Positions 17,872 to 27,025 are shown, counted from the first letter of the stretch. The stretch: 64,000 nucleotides of DNA from an uncultured Pluralibacter sp. (GCF_913775985.1 NZ_CAJYMB010000150.1:62001-126000); one strand, 5' to 3'. Made by a program: numbers and translations. Notes: generated by a model not told the origin, from the letters alone.

Positions 17872-19177
17872 TTTTGAGCAGGCCCTGCGCTCCATCGAGC
17901 AGATCGATCTGGCCCGGGTGGCGGGCCGCCTGCTGCGGGTCAACGGCATTCTGCTGGAGTGCGTCGGCTGCCGGCTGGCTATCGGTCAGCTGTGCCAGGT
18001 GGAGAGCGCCGACGGCGAACTGATGGACGCCCAGGTGGTGGGCTTCGACCGCGAGCTGACCATGCTGATGCCCTTTAAGCATCCTTCCGGGCTGATTGCC
18101 GGCGCCCGGGTCTTTCCGGCGCAGAAAGGCGAAAGCCTGATGGTGGGCGACCGCTGGCTGGGGCGGGTGGTTAACGGCCTCGGCGAGCCGCTGGACGATC
18201 AGGGGCGCCCCGGCGGGGATACGCCGCTGGCATCCCAGCTGCCGCAGGTGCATCCCCTGCGCCGCCAGCCGGTGGCGGCGCCGCTGGACGTCGGGGTGCG
18301 CGCCATTAACGGCCTGTTGACCATCGGCAAAGGCCAGCGGGTCGGGCTGATGGCGGGCAGCGGCGTCGGCAAAAGCGTCCTGCTCGGGATGATCACCCGC
18401 TACACCCGCGCCGAAGTGGTGGTGGTGGGGCTGATCGGCGAGCGCGGGCGCGAGGTAAAAGAGTTTATCGACCACGCGCTGGGCGCCGAGGGGCTGGCGA
18501 AATCGGTGATCGTCGCCGCGCCCGCCGACGAATCGCCGCTGATGCGCATCAAGGCCACCGAGCTGTGCCACACCCTGGCCGCCCATTTCCGCGACCGGGG
18601 CAAAGACGTGCTGCTGCTGGTGGACTCCCTGACCCGCTACGCCATGGCCCAGCGGGAAATCGCCCTCTCGCTGGGGGAGCCGCCCGCCACCAAAGGCTAT
18701 CCGCCGTCGGCCTTCAGCATGATCCCGCGGCTGGTGGAGAGCGCCGGCAACAGCGAAAGCAGTGGATCGATGACCGCCATCTATACGGTGCTGGCCGAAG
18801 GCGACGATCAGCAGGATCCCATTGTGGACTGCGCCCGCGCGGTGCTGGACGGCCACATCGTGCTCTCCCGCCATCTGGCGGAGGCCGGGCACTATCCGGC
18901 GATCGATATCGGCCAGTCCATCAGCCGCTGCATGAGCCAGGTCACCGGGCGTGAACACCAACTGTCGGCCCGCAGCCTCAAGCAGCTGTACGCCGAATAC
19001 CAGAGCATCAAGCCGCTGATCCCGCTCGGTGGCTATGTTGCCGGGGCCGATCCGCTGGCGGATAAAGCCGTGCGCCTGTCGCCCGCCATCACCCGCTATC
19101 TGCAGCAGGAAGTGCAGGATCCCGCCCCGCTGGCGGAGTCCATCGCCGACCTGAACGCGCTGGCGCAGGCAGGGTAA
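17858..19177 (+). CDS. lfiI: Lateral flagellar export ATPase FliI homolog
   Basis: This 439-residue F1-beta-like ATPase has Walker A GSGVGKS at about residues 166-172, Walker B DVLLLVDSLTRYAMAQ and the family block GEPPATKGYPPSAFSMIPRLVESAGN. GTG start at 17858 overlaps lfiH. Together with LfiH and LfiJ it energises and orders substrate export. Confidence 0.96.
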   Translation: MSSLDFEQALRSIEQIDLARVAGRLLRVNGILLECVGCRLAIGQLCQVESADGELMDAQVVGFDRELTMLMPFKHPSGLIAGARVFPAQKGESLMVGDRWLGRVVNGLGEPLDDQGRPGGDTPLASQLPQVHPLRRQPVAAPLDVGVRAINGLLTIGKGQRVGLMAGSGVGKSVLLGMITRYTRAEVVVVGLIGERGREVKEFIDHALGAEGLAKSVIVAAPADESPLMRIKATELCHTLAAHFRDRGKDVLLLVDSLTRYAMAQREIALSLGEPPATKGYPPSAFSMIPRLVESAGNSESSGSMTAIYTVLAEGDDQQDPIVDCARAVLDGHIVLSRHLAEAGHYPAIDIGQSISRCMSQVTGREHQLSARSLKQLYAEYQSIKPLIPLGGYVAGADPLADKAVRLSPAITRYLQQEVQDPAPLAESIADLNALAQAG

Positions 19178-19182
19178 GCGCC

Positions 19183-19623
19183 ATGAGCAAGCTGATTTCA
19201 ACCCTCCAGCAGCTGCAGCAGATCCGCGCCCGCGCCGTTGACGATATGAGTCAAAAGCTGGCGACCCAGCAGCAGGTGTGCCAGCGCTATGAGAAGAACA
19301 TTGTGGCCCTGACCTCGCTGTCGGAAGGCATTGCCGGGGTCGAAGAGAACCGCGCGGCGCTGATGTTTAACCAGGCCAGCTACCGGCGCAACATCCAGCG
19401 GGTAATCGACTGGCAAAAGCAGGAGCAGGCGCTGGCGGACATTGAGGCCCGCCGCCTGCAGCAGAGCCTGCTGGCGGAAGCGAAGCGCGAAAAAAGCCTG
19501 ACCCTGGTGCTGGACGGCAAGCGCGCCGAGCTGCAGCAGGAGAGCGCCCGGCGGGAGCAAAAGAACACCGATGCGGTGTCCACCCAGAGCTGGCTGCGCC
19601 AGCAGCGTTTATTGAAGCGGTAG
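19183..19623 (+). CDS. lfiJ: Lateral flagellar export chaperone FliJ homolog
   Basis: This 146-residue protein is almost entirely coiled coil (heptads through LQQLQQIRARAVDDMSQKL and EQALADIEARRLQQSLLAEAKREK), as in FliJ, the stalk of the export ATPase. It lies 5 bp after lfiI. Sequence conservation in this family is low; size, coiled coil and position make the call. Confidence 0.88.
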   Translation: MSKLISTLQQLQQIRARAVDDMSQKLATQQQVCQRYEKNIVALTSLSEGIAGVEENRAALMFNQASYRRNIQRVIDWQKQEQALADIEARRLQQSLLAEAKREKSLTLVLDGKRAELQQESARREQKNTDAVSTQSWLRQQRLLKR

Positions 19624-19628
19624 CGTAT

Positions 19629-20348
19629 ATGAACAGCACAGCTGAAATGATAGAAACCGAAATGTCGCGTGCAGCCGGCGATACGGCGATAGCACAGTAC
19701 TGCCGCCGGCTTATCACCGGTTGTCCGCCGCCGCTGAGCATCGGTCTTTACGGCACGGGCATCCTGCTCAGCAGGGCGAAAAGCGGCGGGCAGGACGATG
19801 ATAGCGGGCAAATGAGGCTCTTTGCGATGAGCGAGCAGCTGGTGCTGCTGGCAGAGGAGGGCGAGCTGCAGCGTCTGTTCGGCGAGCTGCCGCCCCTGTT
19901 GCCGCACCGGCTGGCCGCGCTGGAGGCGCTGAACCGCATGCTGCTGAACGCGCCCGGCGTCGGAGACTTATCCTGGGCGCTGGCCGGGCCCGCAGCGGGG
20001 GCTACCCGCTGGCACGCGCGCTATGCGCAGCTCGATACTGCGGCTCGCGCGCTGCCCTTGCTGCAAGACGCTGGATTGCCGGTGCGGGAATTTATGGCCT
20101 CGCGGCTGGACGACTTTCTGACCAACGGCGGCGGACGCTATGGGGATATTTTTCTGGCGCTGGCTACCAGCTGGTTCCGGATACGGATGCTGTGCGCCCT
20201 GTGGAGTGAGGCCCGCGGCGTGCTTACCGAGGCGCATGCCCGGCAGCTGATGGCGCAGCTGGCCGAATGGGAAGGGTGCTGCCCGCCCCGCGCCGGTGAA
20301 AACGTGACCGCGGACTATAGGCTGCTGTGCGGCCTGTCGCTCCTTTGA
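19629..20348 (+). CDS. Unknown protein at the end of the lafK-lfiEFGHIJ operon
   Basis: This 239-residue predicted cytoplasmic protein starts 5 bp after lfiJ and is clearly part of the operon. It is rich in Leu, Ala and Arg, with no signal peptide or membrane segment and no motif I recognise. Visible blocks are PPPLSIGLYGTGILLSR, LLLNAPGVGDLSWAL and FMASRLDDFLTNGGGRYGDIFLALATSWFRIR; Cys pairs occur near the C-terminus (EGCCPP). It occupies a slot that is not a core flagellar gene. Possible roles such as chaperone or assembly factor are guesses only. It converges on lfgN. Confidence 0.8.
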   Translation: MNSTAEMIETEMSRAAGDTAIAQYCRRLITGCPPPLSIGLYGTGILLSRAKSGGQDDDSGQMRLFAMSEQLVLLAEEGELQRLFGELPPLLPHRLAALEALNRMLLNAPGVGDLSWALAGPAAGATRWHARYAQLDTAARALPLLQDAGLPVREFMASRLDDFLTNGGGRYGDIFLALATSWFRIRMLCALWSEARGVLTEAHARQLMAQLAEWEGCCPPRAGENVTADYRLLCGLSLL

Positions 20349-20356
20349 TCTTACTC

Positions 20357-20374
20357 CCGGCAGCCCGCTGCCGG
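20357..20374. terminator. Hairpin between convergent operons
   Basis: A perfect inverted repeat CCGGCAGC/GCTGCCGG with a 2-4 base loop sits between the convergent unknown gene and lfgN. There is no proper U-run, so intrinsic termination is only possible, in either direction. Confidence 0.35.
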
Positions 20375-20382
20375 TTATCCGC

Positions 20383-20823
20383 TTAGCGCTCCTCCCCGTA
20401 CAGCCAGTTCTCCGGCTCCCCGACATTCATCACGTTCGCCAGAATTTCCTGCTGCATATTCATCAGCGTGCCGTTGTAGTCGTTGGCGCTCTGGCAGCCG
20501 GCCGCCCGAGCCAGCAGATCGGTCCACAGGGCGCTGACCTTCGGACGGTGCGCTTCCGGCAGGCGCGCCAGCAGGCTGTGCATGCCGTAGGCGCTGGCGG
20601 TGATGCCCAGCTCGCACAGCAGCCTGTGCCGCTGCTGGCTGCCGCGATCGAGCTCCTTGTAGAGCGCCATAATGCGGGCGTTCACCGCCTCCAGCGCCTC
20701 GGCCCGGCGGCTCAGAATGTGCTGGCGCTGCTCTTCCAGCAGCGCGTGCAGGGCAATATAGCGCTGGCGGTCGTCCGCCACCCCCTGCACCAGCGTTTTT
20801 ACGCGCGCGGCGTTATCGGCCAT
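20383..20823 (-). CDS. lfgN: Lateral flagellar chaperone FlgN homolog
   Basis: This 146-residue helical protein follows lfgM in the leftward lfgMN pair. FlgN chaperones the hook-filament junction proteins LfgK and LfgL. ATG at 20823 has an AGAGG site about 5-6 bases upstream; GTG at 20829 is an alternative. The region QQEILANVMNVGEPENWLYG at the C-terminus resembles no conserved motif I can name, so identification rests on size, helicity and the flgM-flgN arrangement. Confidence 0.82.
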   Translation of the reverse strand: MADNAARVKTLVQGVADDRQRYIALHALLEEQRQHILSRRAEALEAVNARIMALYKELDRGSQQRHRLLCELGITASAYGMHSLLARLPEAHRPKVSALWTDLLARAAGCQSANDYNGTLMNMQQEILANVMNVGEPENWLYGEER

Positions 20824-20825
20824 AG

Positions 20826-21095
20826 TCACCTCTGAAAGTAGTCCTGCATCGCGGCGGTCAGCGCGTCGAGATTAAGGGTAATTTTGCCGCTGCTGATGGC
20901 GTCCCGCATTTCGGCGACTTTTGCCATGTCCACTTCCGGCAGCGCGTTGAGGTTTTTCTGCGCCTCGCCCGGCAGCGGTTCGACCGCCGCGCTGCGGCCA
21001 ACGGCTGTGTGTTCAGACGCCGGGCGCGCCTGGCCCGCTTCGGCGGCTTTATTGATTGCCACGTTGAGTCCGTACTGCGTCGCGGAGATTTTCAT
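20826..21095 (-). CDS. lfgM: Lateral flagellar anti-sigma28 factor FlgM homolog
   Basis: This 89-residue protein begins MKISATQYGLN and ends in the FlgM sigma-binding half: VDMAKVAEMRDAISSGKITLNLDALTAAMQDYF. The motif K-V-x-x-[LM]-[RK]-x-A-I-x-x-G is characteristic. It should hold LafS inactive until export through the completed hook. A sigma28-like promoter lies upstream (21172-21198), giving the usual autoregulatory loop. Confidence 0.92.
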   Translation of the reverse strand: MKISATQYGLNVAINKAAEAGQARPASEHTAVGRSAAVEPLPGEAQKNLNALPEVDMAKVAEMRDAISSGKITLNLDALTAAMQDYFQR

Positions 21096-21171
21096 CGCGT
21101 TCTCTCTTTTCCTTCATGGTGCGCTCAGGGTGTCCGGGCGGAAAGGGTCTTTCCTTGTTAGTTATCGCCTT

Positions 21172-21198
21172 AATGCGGCCCGCCGGACGGAAACTTAA
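21172..21198 (-). promoter_or_regulatory. Sigma28-like promoter for lfgMN
   Basis: On the minus strand TTAA (21198-21195), 15 bases, then GCCGCATT (21179-21172), 77 bp before the lfgM start. It resembles the flagellar sigma28 pattern TAAA-N15-GCCGATAA and shares the GCCGC core with the site before lafA. Prediction from pattern. Confidence 0.55.
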
Positions 21199-21215
21199 AT
21201 GCGGAAGCGGTTTTT

Positions 21216-22001
21216 TTATCGCCCTTTGGCAAAAACCATCCGCACGATGCCGGTGTCCGCCACCACCGCGCTGACGATCTGCTGGCTGCTGGTATTTTTC
21301 ACTTTAATAATCTCGCCCTTGCGCCCCTTTTTCAGCGCCTCGCCGACGGTTTGCGCCTGCACCCCGTTGTGCTCGGCAATCATCAGTACCTGCTGGCCGC
21401 GGTTGACCAGCACCGGCGACTCCAGCTGGCTCAGGGTCAGCGGCTGCTGCTCGCGGATCCGCCGCTTGACCGTCAGGCCGGTAACCTTGTCCGGATGCAG
21501 CATGTAGCGACCGCGGGCGCCGCTGATGTCGAGCTTTTTGATGGCGATATCGGCCGGCGTGACCACGTGGCCGCGCGCCATCTCCCGGCGGGCCACCACC
21601 ACCGGCAGAATGATTTCGGGTCTGGCGGTAACCGCAATGCGCCAGCCCGGCTGCTCGTCGCAGCGCACCTCAAAGCGCAGGCGGGAAAAATCGGGCCGCT
21701 CGCCTTCCGGCAGCGAGGCGGAAAGGGTTTTGCCGCACAGCGGAAGGCGCGACGCCTCTTCAGGAATATAGAGGTTCATTTTGGCGCTGTAGTCCGGCCA
21801 GCGGCGGCTGCGGGCTTCGCTGCGGATCACCTCGGAGGCCTGCAGGTGTACGGCGACGCTAATCTGCTTGCGGGCGTTGTCGGGAGTTGGCGCATCGGCA
21901 AAGGCGCGCAGCGGAAGCAGGAGGAAAAGCAGGCCCGCGAGGCGGAAACAGCGCTTCAGTTCCAGACGGGATAAAAACGGTAACTCTATAATATTCATCA
22001 T
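21216..22001 (-). CDS. lfgA: Lateral flagellar P-ring assembly chaperone FlgA homolog
   Basis: This protein of about 261 residues has a signal peptide (LAGLLFLLLPLRAFA). Its C-terminal SAF/FlgA domain reads VVARREMARGHVVTPADIAIKKLDI, then RRIREQQPLTLSQLESPVLVNRGQQVLMIAEHNGVQAQTVGEALKKGRKGEIIKVKN, very typical. It acts in the periplasm to help LfgI form the P ring. Starts at 22001 or 21998 are equivalent. It is divergent from lfgB. Confidence 0.94.
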   Translation of the reverse strand: MMNIIELPFLSRLELKRCFRLAGLLFLLLPLRAFADAPTPDNARKQISVAVHLQASEVIRSEARSRRWPDYSAKMNLYIPEEASRLPLCGKTLSASLPEGERPDFSRLRFEVRCDEQPGWRIAVTARPEIILPVVVARREMARGHVVTPADIAIKKLDISGARGRYMLHPDKVTGLTVKRRIREQQPLTLSQLESPVLVNRGQQVLMIAEHNGVQAQTVGEALKKGRKGEIIKVKNTSSQQIVSAVVADTGIVRMVFAKGR

Positions 22002-22010
22002 GTTATCTAT

Positions 22011-22027
22011 TTGGCACGCTATTTGCT
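22011..22027 (+). promoter_or_regulatory. Sigma54 promoter before lfgB
   Basis: TTGGCACG-N4-TTGCT matches the -24/-12 consensus (TTGGCACG-N4-TTGCW) at every fixed position. GG at 22013-14 and GC at 22025-26 have the correct 10-base gap, so the start should be near 22037, about 50 bp before lfgB. The presumed activator is LafK. Confidence 0.88.
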
Positions 22028-22087
22028 TTAAAGGAGTGGCTTGCAAAGCAAATGGACCGCCGCGACAGGCATCATGAGGAACAGAGT

Positions 22088-22438
22088 GTGAGTATCAGTT
22101 TTGACAAAGCATTAGGTGTGCATCCGCAGGCAGTAGCACTTCGACTTTCCCGGGCCGAGCTGCTGTCAGCCAATCTGGCTAATGTGGATACCCCGAATTT
22201 TCAGGCTAAAGATATTGATTTTGCCGCCGAGATGCAACGTTCGCTGGCGGGTTTTTCCGCATCCGCCTCGCCCGAGCTGATGTACCGCGTGCCTTTTCAG
22301 CCCTCGACGGACGGCAACACCGTCTCCCTCGACGTTGAGCAGGCCGAGTTCGCAAAAAATACCCAGGACTACCAGATGAGCCTGGCGTTTCTGAACATGA
22401 AATTCGTCGGCCTCAAGCAGGCCATTGACGGCAAATAA
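22088..22438 (+). CDS. lfgB: Lateral flagellar proximal rod protein FlgB homolog
   Basis: This 116-residue rod protein carries LSRAELLSANLANVDTPNFQAKDIDF, the FlgB/rod-family N-terminal motif, and ends KFVGLKQAIDGK. GTG at 22088 with AGGA nine bases upstream is preferred over the longer frame from 22052. It is first in the lfgBCDEFGHIJKL-lafW operon, downstream of the sigma54 promoter. Confidence 0.93.
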   Translation: MSISFDKALGVHPQAVALRLSRAELLSANLANVDTPNFQAKDIDFAAEMQRSLAGFSASASPELMYRVPFQPSTDGNTVSLDVEQAEFAKNTQDYQMSLAFLNMKFVGLKQAIDGK

Positions 22439-22461
22439 CGCCATTCAGGGAGCAGAACGAT

Positions 22462-22887
22462 ATGGCATTTTCCGATATTTACCGCGTCTCCGGCTCGGCG
22501 ATGACCGCGCAAACCGTGCGGCTGAATACCATCGCCAGCAACCTCGCCAACGCGGAAACCGCAGCCGACAGCGAGCAGGGCGTTTATAAAGCGCGCCGCC
22601 CGGTGTTCGCCGCCGTCTACCAGAACAATGAGCTGATGCAGCAGCGCGCCCTGACCGGCGCCCGCATTCAGGTGATGGACGTGGTGGAGAGCGGCCGCGC
22701 CGTTGAGCGCTACGAGCCGAATAACCCGCTGGCGGACGATCGCGGCTACGTCTTTTACCCGGACGTTAACGTGGTGGAAGAGATGGCAGACATGATGTCC
22801 GCCACCCGCAACTTTGAAACCAGCGTGGAAGTGCTCAACAGCGTCAAAAGTATGCAGCAGAGCCTGCTGCGTCTGGGAGAAGCGTGA
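22462..22887 (+). CDS. lfgC: Lateral flagellar proximal rod protein FlgC homolog
   Basis: This 141-residue protein begins MAFSDIYRVSGSAMTAQTVRLNTIASNLANAETA. It has the C-terminal EEMADMMSATRNFETSVEVLNSVKSMQQSLLRLG of rod proteins. A GGGAGCAG tract provides the ribosome site. It overlaps or abuts lfgD. Confidence 0.95.
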   Translation: MAFSDIYRVSGSAMTAQTVRLNTIASNLANAETAADSEQGVYKARRPVFAAVYQNNELMQQRALTGARIQVMDVVESGRAVERYEPNNPLADDRGYVFYPDVNVVEEMADMMSATRNFETSVEVLNSVKSMQQSLLRLGEA

Positions 22888-22889
22888 TT

Positions 22890-23567
22890 ATGAACGTAGA
22901 TGGAACCACCCGCAGCGGTCAGCAGACTTTTACCGAGGGCCAGGCCGTGGCGGCAAACGGCAGCGCCGGCGGGCTGAATAACCTGTTTATGCAGCTGCTG
23001 GTCGCGCAGATCCAGAACCAGGATCCCCTCAATCCCACCGATGGCACCGAGTACGTCAGCCAGCTGGCGCAGCTCACCCAGGTGCAGTCGATGGAGACCA
23101 TGTCCCAGCTGATGGCCAACAACGCCGTGCTGATGGACAACCTGCAAACGCTGACCACCGGCAACCTGGTGGGCCAGCACGTGATGGTCCAGACCGACAC
23201 CGTCAACAGCGACGGCAAAACGGCCCTTGAAGGACGCCTGACCCTCGGCCACGCCGCCAATGTGGTGACGGTTATCGTGAAAGATTCTGCCGGTAAAGAG
23301 CACAAAATCGAGCTGGGCAAGCAGGAGGCCGGGCAGGTGGATTTCAGCCTCGATCCGCAGGCGCTCGGCCTGAGCGAGGGGAAATATACCCTCAGCGTCG
23401 TCACCGATACCGGCGAAGAGAAGGTACCGGTGGAGATTGGCGGCACGGTCTCCAGCGTGCGTATCCCGCTGGACGGCAGCCCGACGCGGCTCAATATCGT
23501 CGGCCTTGGCGAAACCGCCTACAACACCATTACCCAATTTGGCGACTCGGCGGCGAAGCGCAGCTGA
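22890..23567 (+). CDS. lfgD: Lateral flagellar hook cap FlgD homolog
   Basis: This protein of about 225 residues has the FlgD N-terminal signature FMQLLVAQIQNQDPLNPTDGTEYVSQLAQLTQVQSMETM and a C-terminal beta domain. It caps the growing hook. ATG at 22890 is chosen; GTG at 22884, overlapping the lfgC stop, is possible. Confidence 0.95.
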   Translation: MNVDGTTRSGQQTFTEGQAVAANGSAGGLNNLFMQLLVAQIQNQDPLNPTDGTEYVSQLAQLTQVQSMETMSQLMANNAVLMDNLQTLTTGNLVGQHVMVQTDTVNSDGKTALEGRLTLGHAANVVTVIVKDSAGKEHKIELGKQEAGQVDFSLDPQALGLSEGKYTLSVVTDTGEEKVPVEIGGTVSSVRIPLDGSPTRLNIVGLGETAYNTITQFGDSAAKRS

Positions 23568-23595
23568 GTCCGGACAACCTCTAAAAGGAATTATT

Positions 23596-24786
23596 ATGAG
23601 CTTTAGTATTGCTACCAGCGGCCTGAACGCCATCTCCGAACAGCTGACCTCGATTTCGAACAACATCGCCAACTCCGGCACCGTCGGCTTCAAGTCTGGC
23701 CGCGCGGAGTTCGCTTCCCTGTACGCCGACGGTCAGGCGCTCGGCGTCGGCGTCACCAGTGTGGCCCAGAGTATTACCCGCAGCGGCGATATCAGCGCCA
23801 CCGGTAACGCGCTAGATCTGGCGATCAACGGTAACGGCTTCTTTATGGTACGCGACGGCAACGGCGCGCCGGCCTATACCCGCGCGGGCTATTTCGGCAC
23901 CGACGACAGCGGTAACCTGGTGAATAAGCTCGGCATGTATCTGCAGGGCTATCCGGTTGACGCTAACGGCAATCTGCAGGTGGGCACGGTGGGCAATCTG
24001 ACCATCAGCAACGACGCGATGCCGGCGAAAGCCTCGGACAGCCTCGACTTTACCGCCAACTTAAACGCCAACGCCAAGGTGCCGGAAACTAAAACGTTCG
24101 ATCCTAAGGACAGCACCAGCTACAACGATACTTACACCACCACCGTGTACGACTCTCTGGGCCGCGAGCACACTCTCAGCCAGTATTTCGTTAAGACAGA
24201 AGACAATACCTGGCAGGTGCACTACGTAATGGACGGCGAGCGCATGGAGGGGGCGACCCAGGAGCTTTCATTTACAAGCCAGGGTATTTTGAGCAGCCCG
24301 GATAAACCAGTATCCCTGACGGTAGCTATCCCGGGCGCCGACAACATGACCCTGGCGCTGAACTACAAAGGCTCCACCCAGTACGGCTCCGACTTCTCGG
24401 TCAGCAAAAACAGCAGCAGCGGCTACGCCTCCGGCCAGCGCACCGGTCAGGCCATTGACGCCGACGGCAGCGTATTTGCCATCTTTTCCAACGGCGAGCG
24501 TAAGCTGCAGGGCCAGCTGGCGCTGGCAAACTTTGCCAACCCGCAGGGGCTCAGCGCCGAAGACGGCACCTGCTGGCGCGCCACCCGCCAGTCCGGCGAT
24601 GCGCTGCTGGGCGCGCCGGGCACCGGCCTGCTGGGGGCGGTGAAGTCGGGCTTCCTCGAAGCGTCTAACGTCGATATGACCTCCGAGCTGGTGGGCCTGA
24701 TGAGCGCCCAGCGCAACTACCAGGCGAACACCAAAGTCATCAGCACCAACGACAACATGATGAACGCACTCTTCCAGGCGGTGTAA
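23596..24786 (+). CDS. lfgE: Lateral flagellar hook protein FlgE homolog
   Basis: This 396-residue protein begins MSFSIATSGLNAISEQLTSISNNIANSGTVGFKSGRAEF. It carries the hook-family blocks NGNGFFMVRDGNGAPAYTRAGYF and the C-terminal SNVDMTSELVGLMSAQRNYQANTKVI. ATG at 23596 has AAGGAA nine bases before it. The long frame upstream into lfgD is not used. It ends one base into lfgF (TAATG). Confidence 0.96.
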   Translation: MSFSIATSGLNAISEQLTSISNNIANSGTVGFKSGRAEFASLYADGQALGVGVTSVAQSITRSGDISATGNALDLAINGNGFFMVRDGNGAPAYTRAGYFGTDDSGNLVNKLGMYLQGYPVDANGNLQVGTVGNLTISNDAMPAKASDSLDFTANLNANAKVPETKTFDPKDSTSYNDTYTTTVYDSLGREHTLSQYFVKTEDNTWQVHYVMDGERMEGATQELSFTSQGILSSPDKPVSLTVAIPGADNMTLALNYKGSTQYGSDFSVSKNSSSGYASGQRTGQAIDADGSVFAIFSNGERKLQGQLALANFANPQGLSAEDGTCWRATRQSGDALLGAPGTGLLGAVKSGFLEASNVDMTSELVGLMSAQRNYQANTKVISTNDNMMNALFQAV

Positions 24787-25517
24787 TGGATCGCTTGATA
24801 TATACCGCGGTTAGCGGCGCCTCCCGCACCCTGGTTCAGCAGCAGATCAGCGCCAACAACCTGGCCAACGTCAACACCCAGGGCTTTCGCAGCGATCTGG
24901 ACAAGGCGGTCAGCCAGCAGGTGTCCGGCGGGGGCTACGGCTCCCGCTACCTGGCCGAGCTGCTGCCGGGCGGCGTGGACATGACTCCGGGGGAAATGCG
25001 CGCCACCGGGCGGGATCTGGATATTGCCATTCGCGGCAGCGGCCTTATTGCGCTGCGCGGCGAAGAGGGCGAGGTGTACACCCGTAACGGGCAGATAGAT
25101 CTCGGCCCGGACGGCGAGCTGACCATCAACGGCCTGCCGGTGGCGGGGGATAACGGCCCGATCGTGCTGCCGCCTTTTGCCTCGGTGTCTATCGGCGATG
25201 ACGGGATCATTACCATCGTGCCGGATACCGGCGACATCGCCGCCCCGATGGACGTGGACCGGATCAAGCTGGTGGACGTGCCGGCGGCGGAGCTGCGTAA
25301 AAACGCCGAGGGCTTCCTGGTGACCAACGCCGAGATTAGCCCGCGGGACGAGAACGTAACCGTTGCCGGCAGGCATCTCGAAACCGCCAACGTTTCCGCC
25401 ATCGGCGAAATGGTGTCGAGCATCGCCCTCAATCGCCAGTTTGAGGCGCAAATCAAAATGATGAAGGCGGCGGAAGATCTGGCTAACGCCGGCAACCGCC
25501 TGCTTCGCACTAGCTGA
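24786..25517 (+). CDS. lfgF: Lateral flagellar proximal rod protein FlgF homolog
   Basis: This 243-residue protein begins MDRLIYTAVSGASRTLVQQQISANNLANVNTQGFRSDL. It has the rod block DIAIRGSGLIALRGEEGEVYTRNGQI and a C-terminal rod coiled-coil segment ending ANAGNRLLRTS. It shares a base with the lfgE stop. Confidence 0.95.
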   Translation: MDRLIYTAVSGASRTLVQQQISANNLANVNTQGFRSDLDKAVSQQVSGGGYGSRYLAELLPGGVDMTPGEMRATGRDLDIAIRGSGLIALRGEEGEVYTRNGQIDLGPDGELTINGLPVAGDNGPIVLPPFASVSIGDDGIITIVPDTGDIAAPMDVDRIKLVDVPAAELRKNAEGFLVTNAEISPRDENVTVAGRHLETANVSAIGEMVSSIALNRQFEAQIKMMKAAEDLANAGNRLLRTS

Positions 25518-25538
25518 CTTTAAAGGGAAGACAAGCCT

Positions 25539-26324
25539 ATGAATCCGGCATTATGGATCAGCAAGACCGGTCTGGCGGCGCAGGACGCCAAAATGACGGC
25601 CATCTCCAACAACCTGGCCAACGTCAACACCACCGGCTACAAGCGCGATCGGGCAGTGTTCGCCGATCTGTTTTATCAAAGCCCGCGCGCCCAGGGCAGC
25701 CAGCTTGACCAGAACAACATCGCCCCGAGCGGCATCCAGTTCGGTACCGGAGTCAAAATTGTCGGCACCCAGAAAGAGTTCTCCGTTGGCAATATCCAGA
25801 ACACCGGCCAGAGCCTCGACGTGGCGATCACCGGACAGGGCTTCTTTCAGGTAGAAACCCCCGGCGGCGACATCGCCTATACCCGGGCGGGCAACTTCCA
25901 GAAGAACCCTGACGGGCTGCTGACCAACGCCCAGGGCCTGCCGCTGATCCCGCAGATTGAGCTGCCGGACAACGTCAAGTCGCTCAATATCGCTAAAGAC
26001 GGCACCGTCTCGGCGACGGTAGCCGGCGAAAGCGATCCGGTGGAGCTCGGGCAGCTGACGCTGGTTAACTTCGTCAATCCGGCCGGACTGGAGGCGATGG
26101 GCGGCAACCTGTATCGCGAAACCGCCGCCAGCGGCGAAGCGGTAGAGGGCATTCCCGGCGAAGAAGCGTTCGGCCAGCTGGAGCAGGGCTCCCTTGAGGG
26201 TTCCAACGTGCAGGTGGTTGAGGAGATGGTGGACATGATCACCGTCCAGCGCGCCTACGAGATGAACGCCAAGATGGTCTCCGCCGCCGACGACATGCTC
26301 AAATTCGTTACGCAGTCGATGTAA
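25539..26324 (+). CDS. lfgG: Lateral flagellar distal rod protein FlgG homolog
   Basis: This 261-residue protein begins MNPALWISKTGLAAQDAKMTAISNNLANVNTTGYKRDRAVF. It carries the FlgG-typical LDVAITGQGFFQVETPGGDIAYTRAGNF and ends with EEMVDMITVQRAYEMNAKMVSAADDMLKF. Length matches the family (260). Confidence 0.97.
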   Translation: MNPALWISKTGLAAQDAKMTAISNNLANVNTTGYKRDRAVFADLFYQSPRAQGSQLDQNNIAPSGIQFGTGVKIVGTQKEFSVGNIQNTGQSLDVAITGQGFFQVETPGGDIAYTRAGNFQKNPDGLLTNAQGLPLIPQIELPDNVKSLNIAKDGTVSATVAGESDPVELGQLTLVNFVNPAGLEAMGGNLYRETAASGEAVEGIPGEEAFGQLEQGSLEGSNVQVVEEMVDMITVQRAYEMNAKMVSAADDMLKFVTQSM

Positions 26325-26348
26325 TTACGGGATGCAGGTGAACGTGAG

Positions 26349-27014
26349 ATGAAAAAGCCTACCGTTATCGGCGCGCTGGCGCTGCTGCTGGCGGGGTGCG
26401 AAAGCCCCGCTCTGCTGGTGCAAAAGGACGATGCCGCCTACGCTCCGCCGCAGGAAATCGTCATGCCTCCGGCGCAGGTGCGCGGCGGCGGCGTTTACAA
26501 CCCGGGCTACAACTGGTCGCTGATGCAGGATCGCCGCGCCTATCGGGTGGGCGATATCCTGACCATCAAACTCGATGAGTCCACCCAGGCCAGCAAGCAG
26601 GCCCGCACCAACTTCGGCAAGAAGAACGAGGTGGCGATCGGTATTCCGGAAGCCTTCGGCCACACCCCGGACAAGCTCTCGGCCTCCATTGACGGCAGCC
26701 GCAGCTTCAACGGTGACGCCACCTCCCAGCAGCAGAATAGCCTGCGGGGAGCGATCACGGTTGCGGTGTACAAAGTGCTGCCGAACGGCGTGCTGGCCAT
26801 TCGCGGCGAGAAGTGGCTGACCCTTAACCAGGGCGATGAGTATATGCGGGTCACTGGCCTGGTGCGCGCCGACGATATCGAGCGTGATAACTCGGTTTCC
26901 TCCCAGCGGATCGCCAACGCCCGCATCGCCTACGCCGGACGCGGCGCGCTCAGCGACGCCAACGCCGCGGGCTGGCTGACGCGGTTCTTCAACCATCCGC
27001 TGTTCCCGATTTAA
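26349..27014 (+). CDS. lfgH: Lateral flagellar L-ring lipoprotein FlgH homolog
   Basis: This 221-residue protein has a lipoprotein signal ending LLLAGC (Cys17). The mature part contains [28 protein letters not shown] and [40 protein letters not shown], the FlgH core. It forms the outer-membrane L ring. Confidence 0.96.
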   Translation: MKKPTVIGALALLLAGCESPALLVQKDDAAYAPPQEIVMPPAQVRGGGVYNPGYNWSLMQDRRAYRVGDILTIKLDESTQASKQARTNFGKKNEVAIGIPEAFGHTPDKLSASIDGSRSFNGDATSQQQNSLRGAITVAVYKVLPNGVLAIRGEKWLTLNQGDEYMRVTGLVRADDIERDNSVSSQRIANARIAYAGRGALSDANAAGWLTRFFNHPLFPI

Positions 27015-27025
27015 TGGAGATCGTT

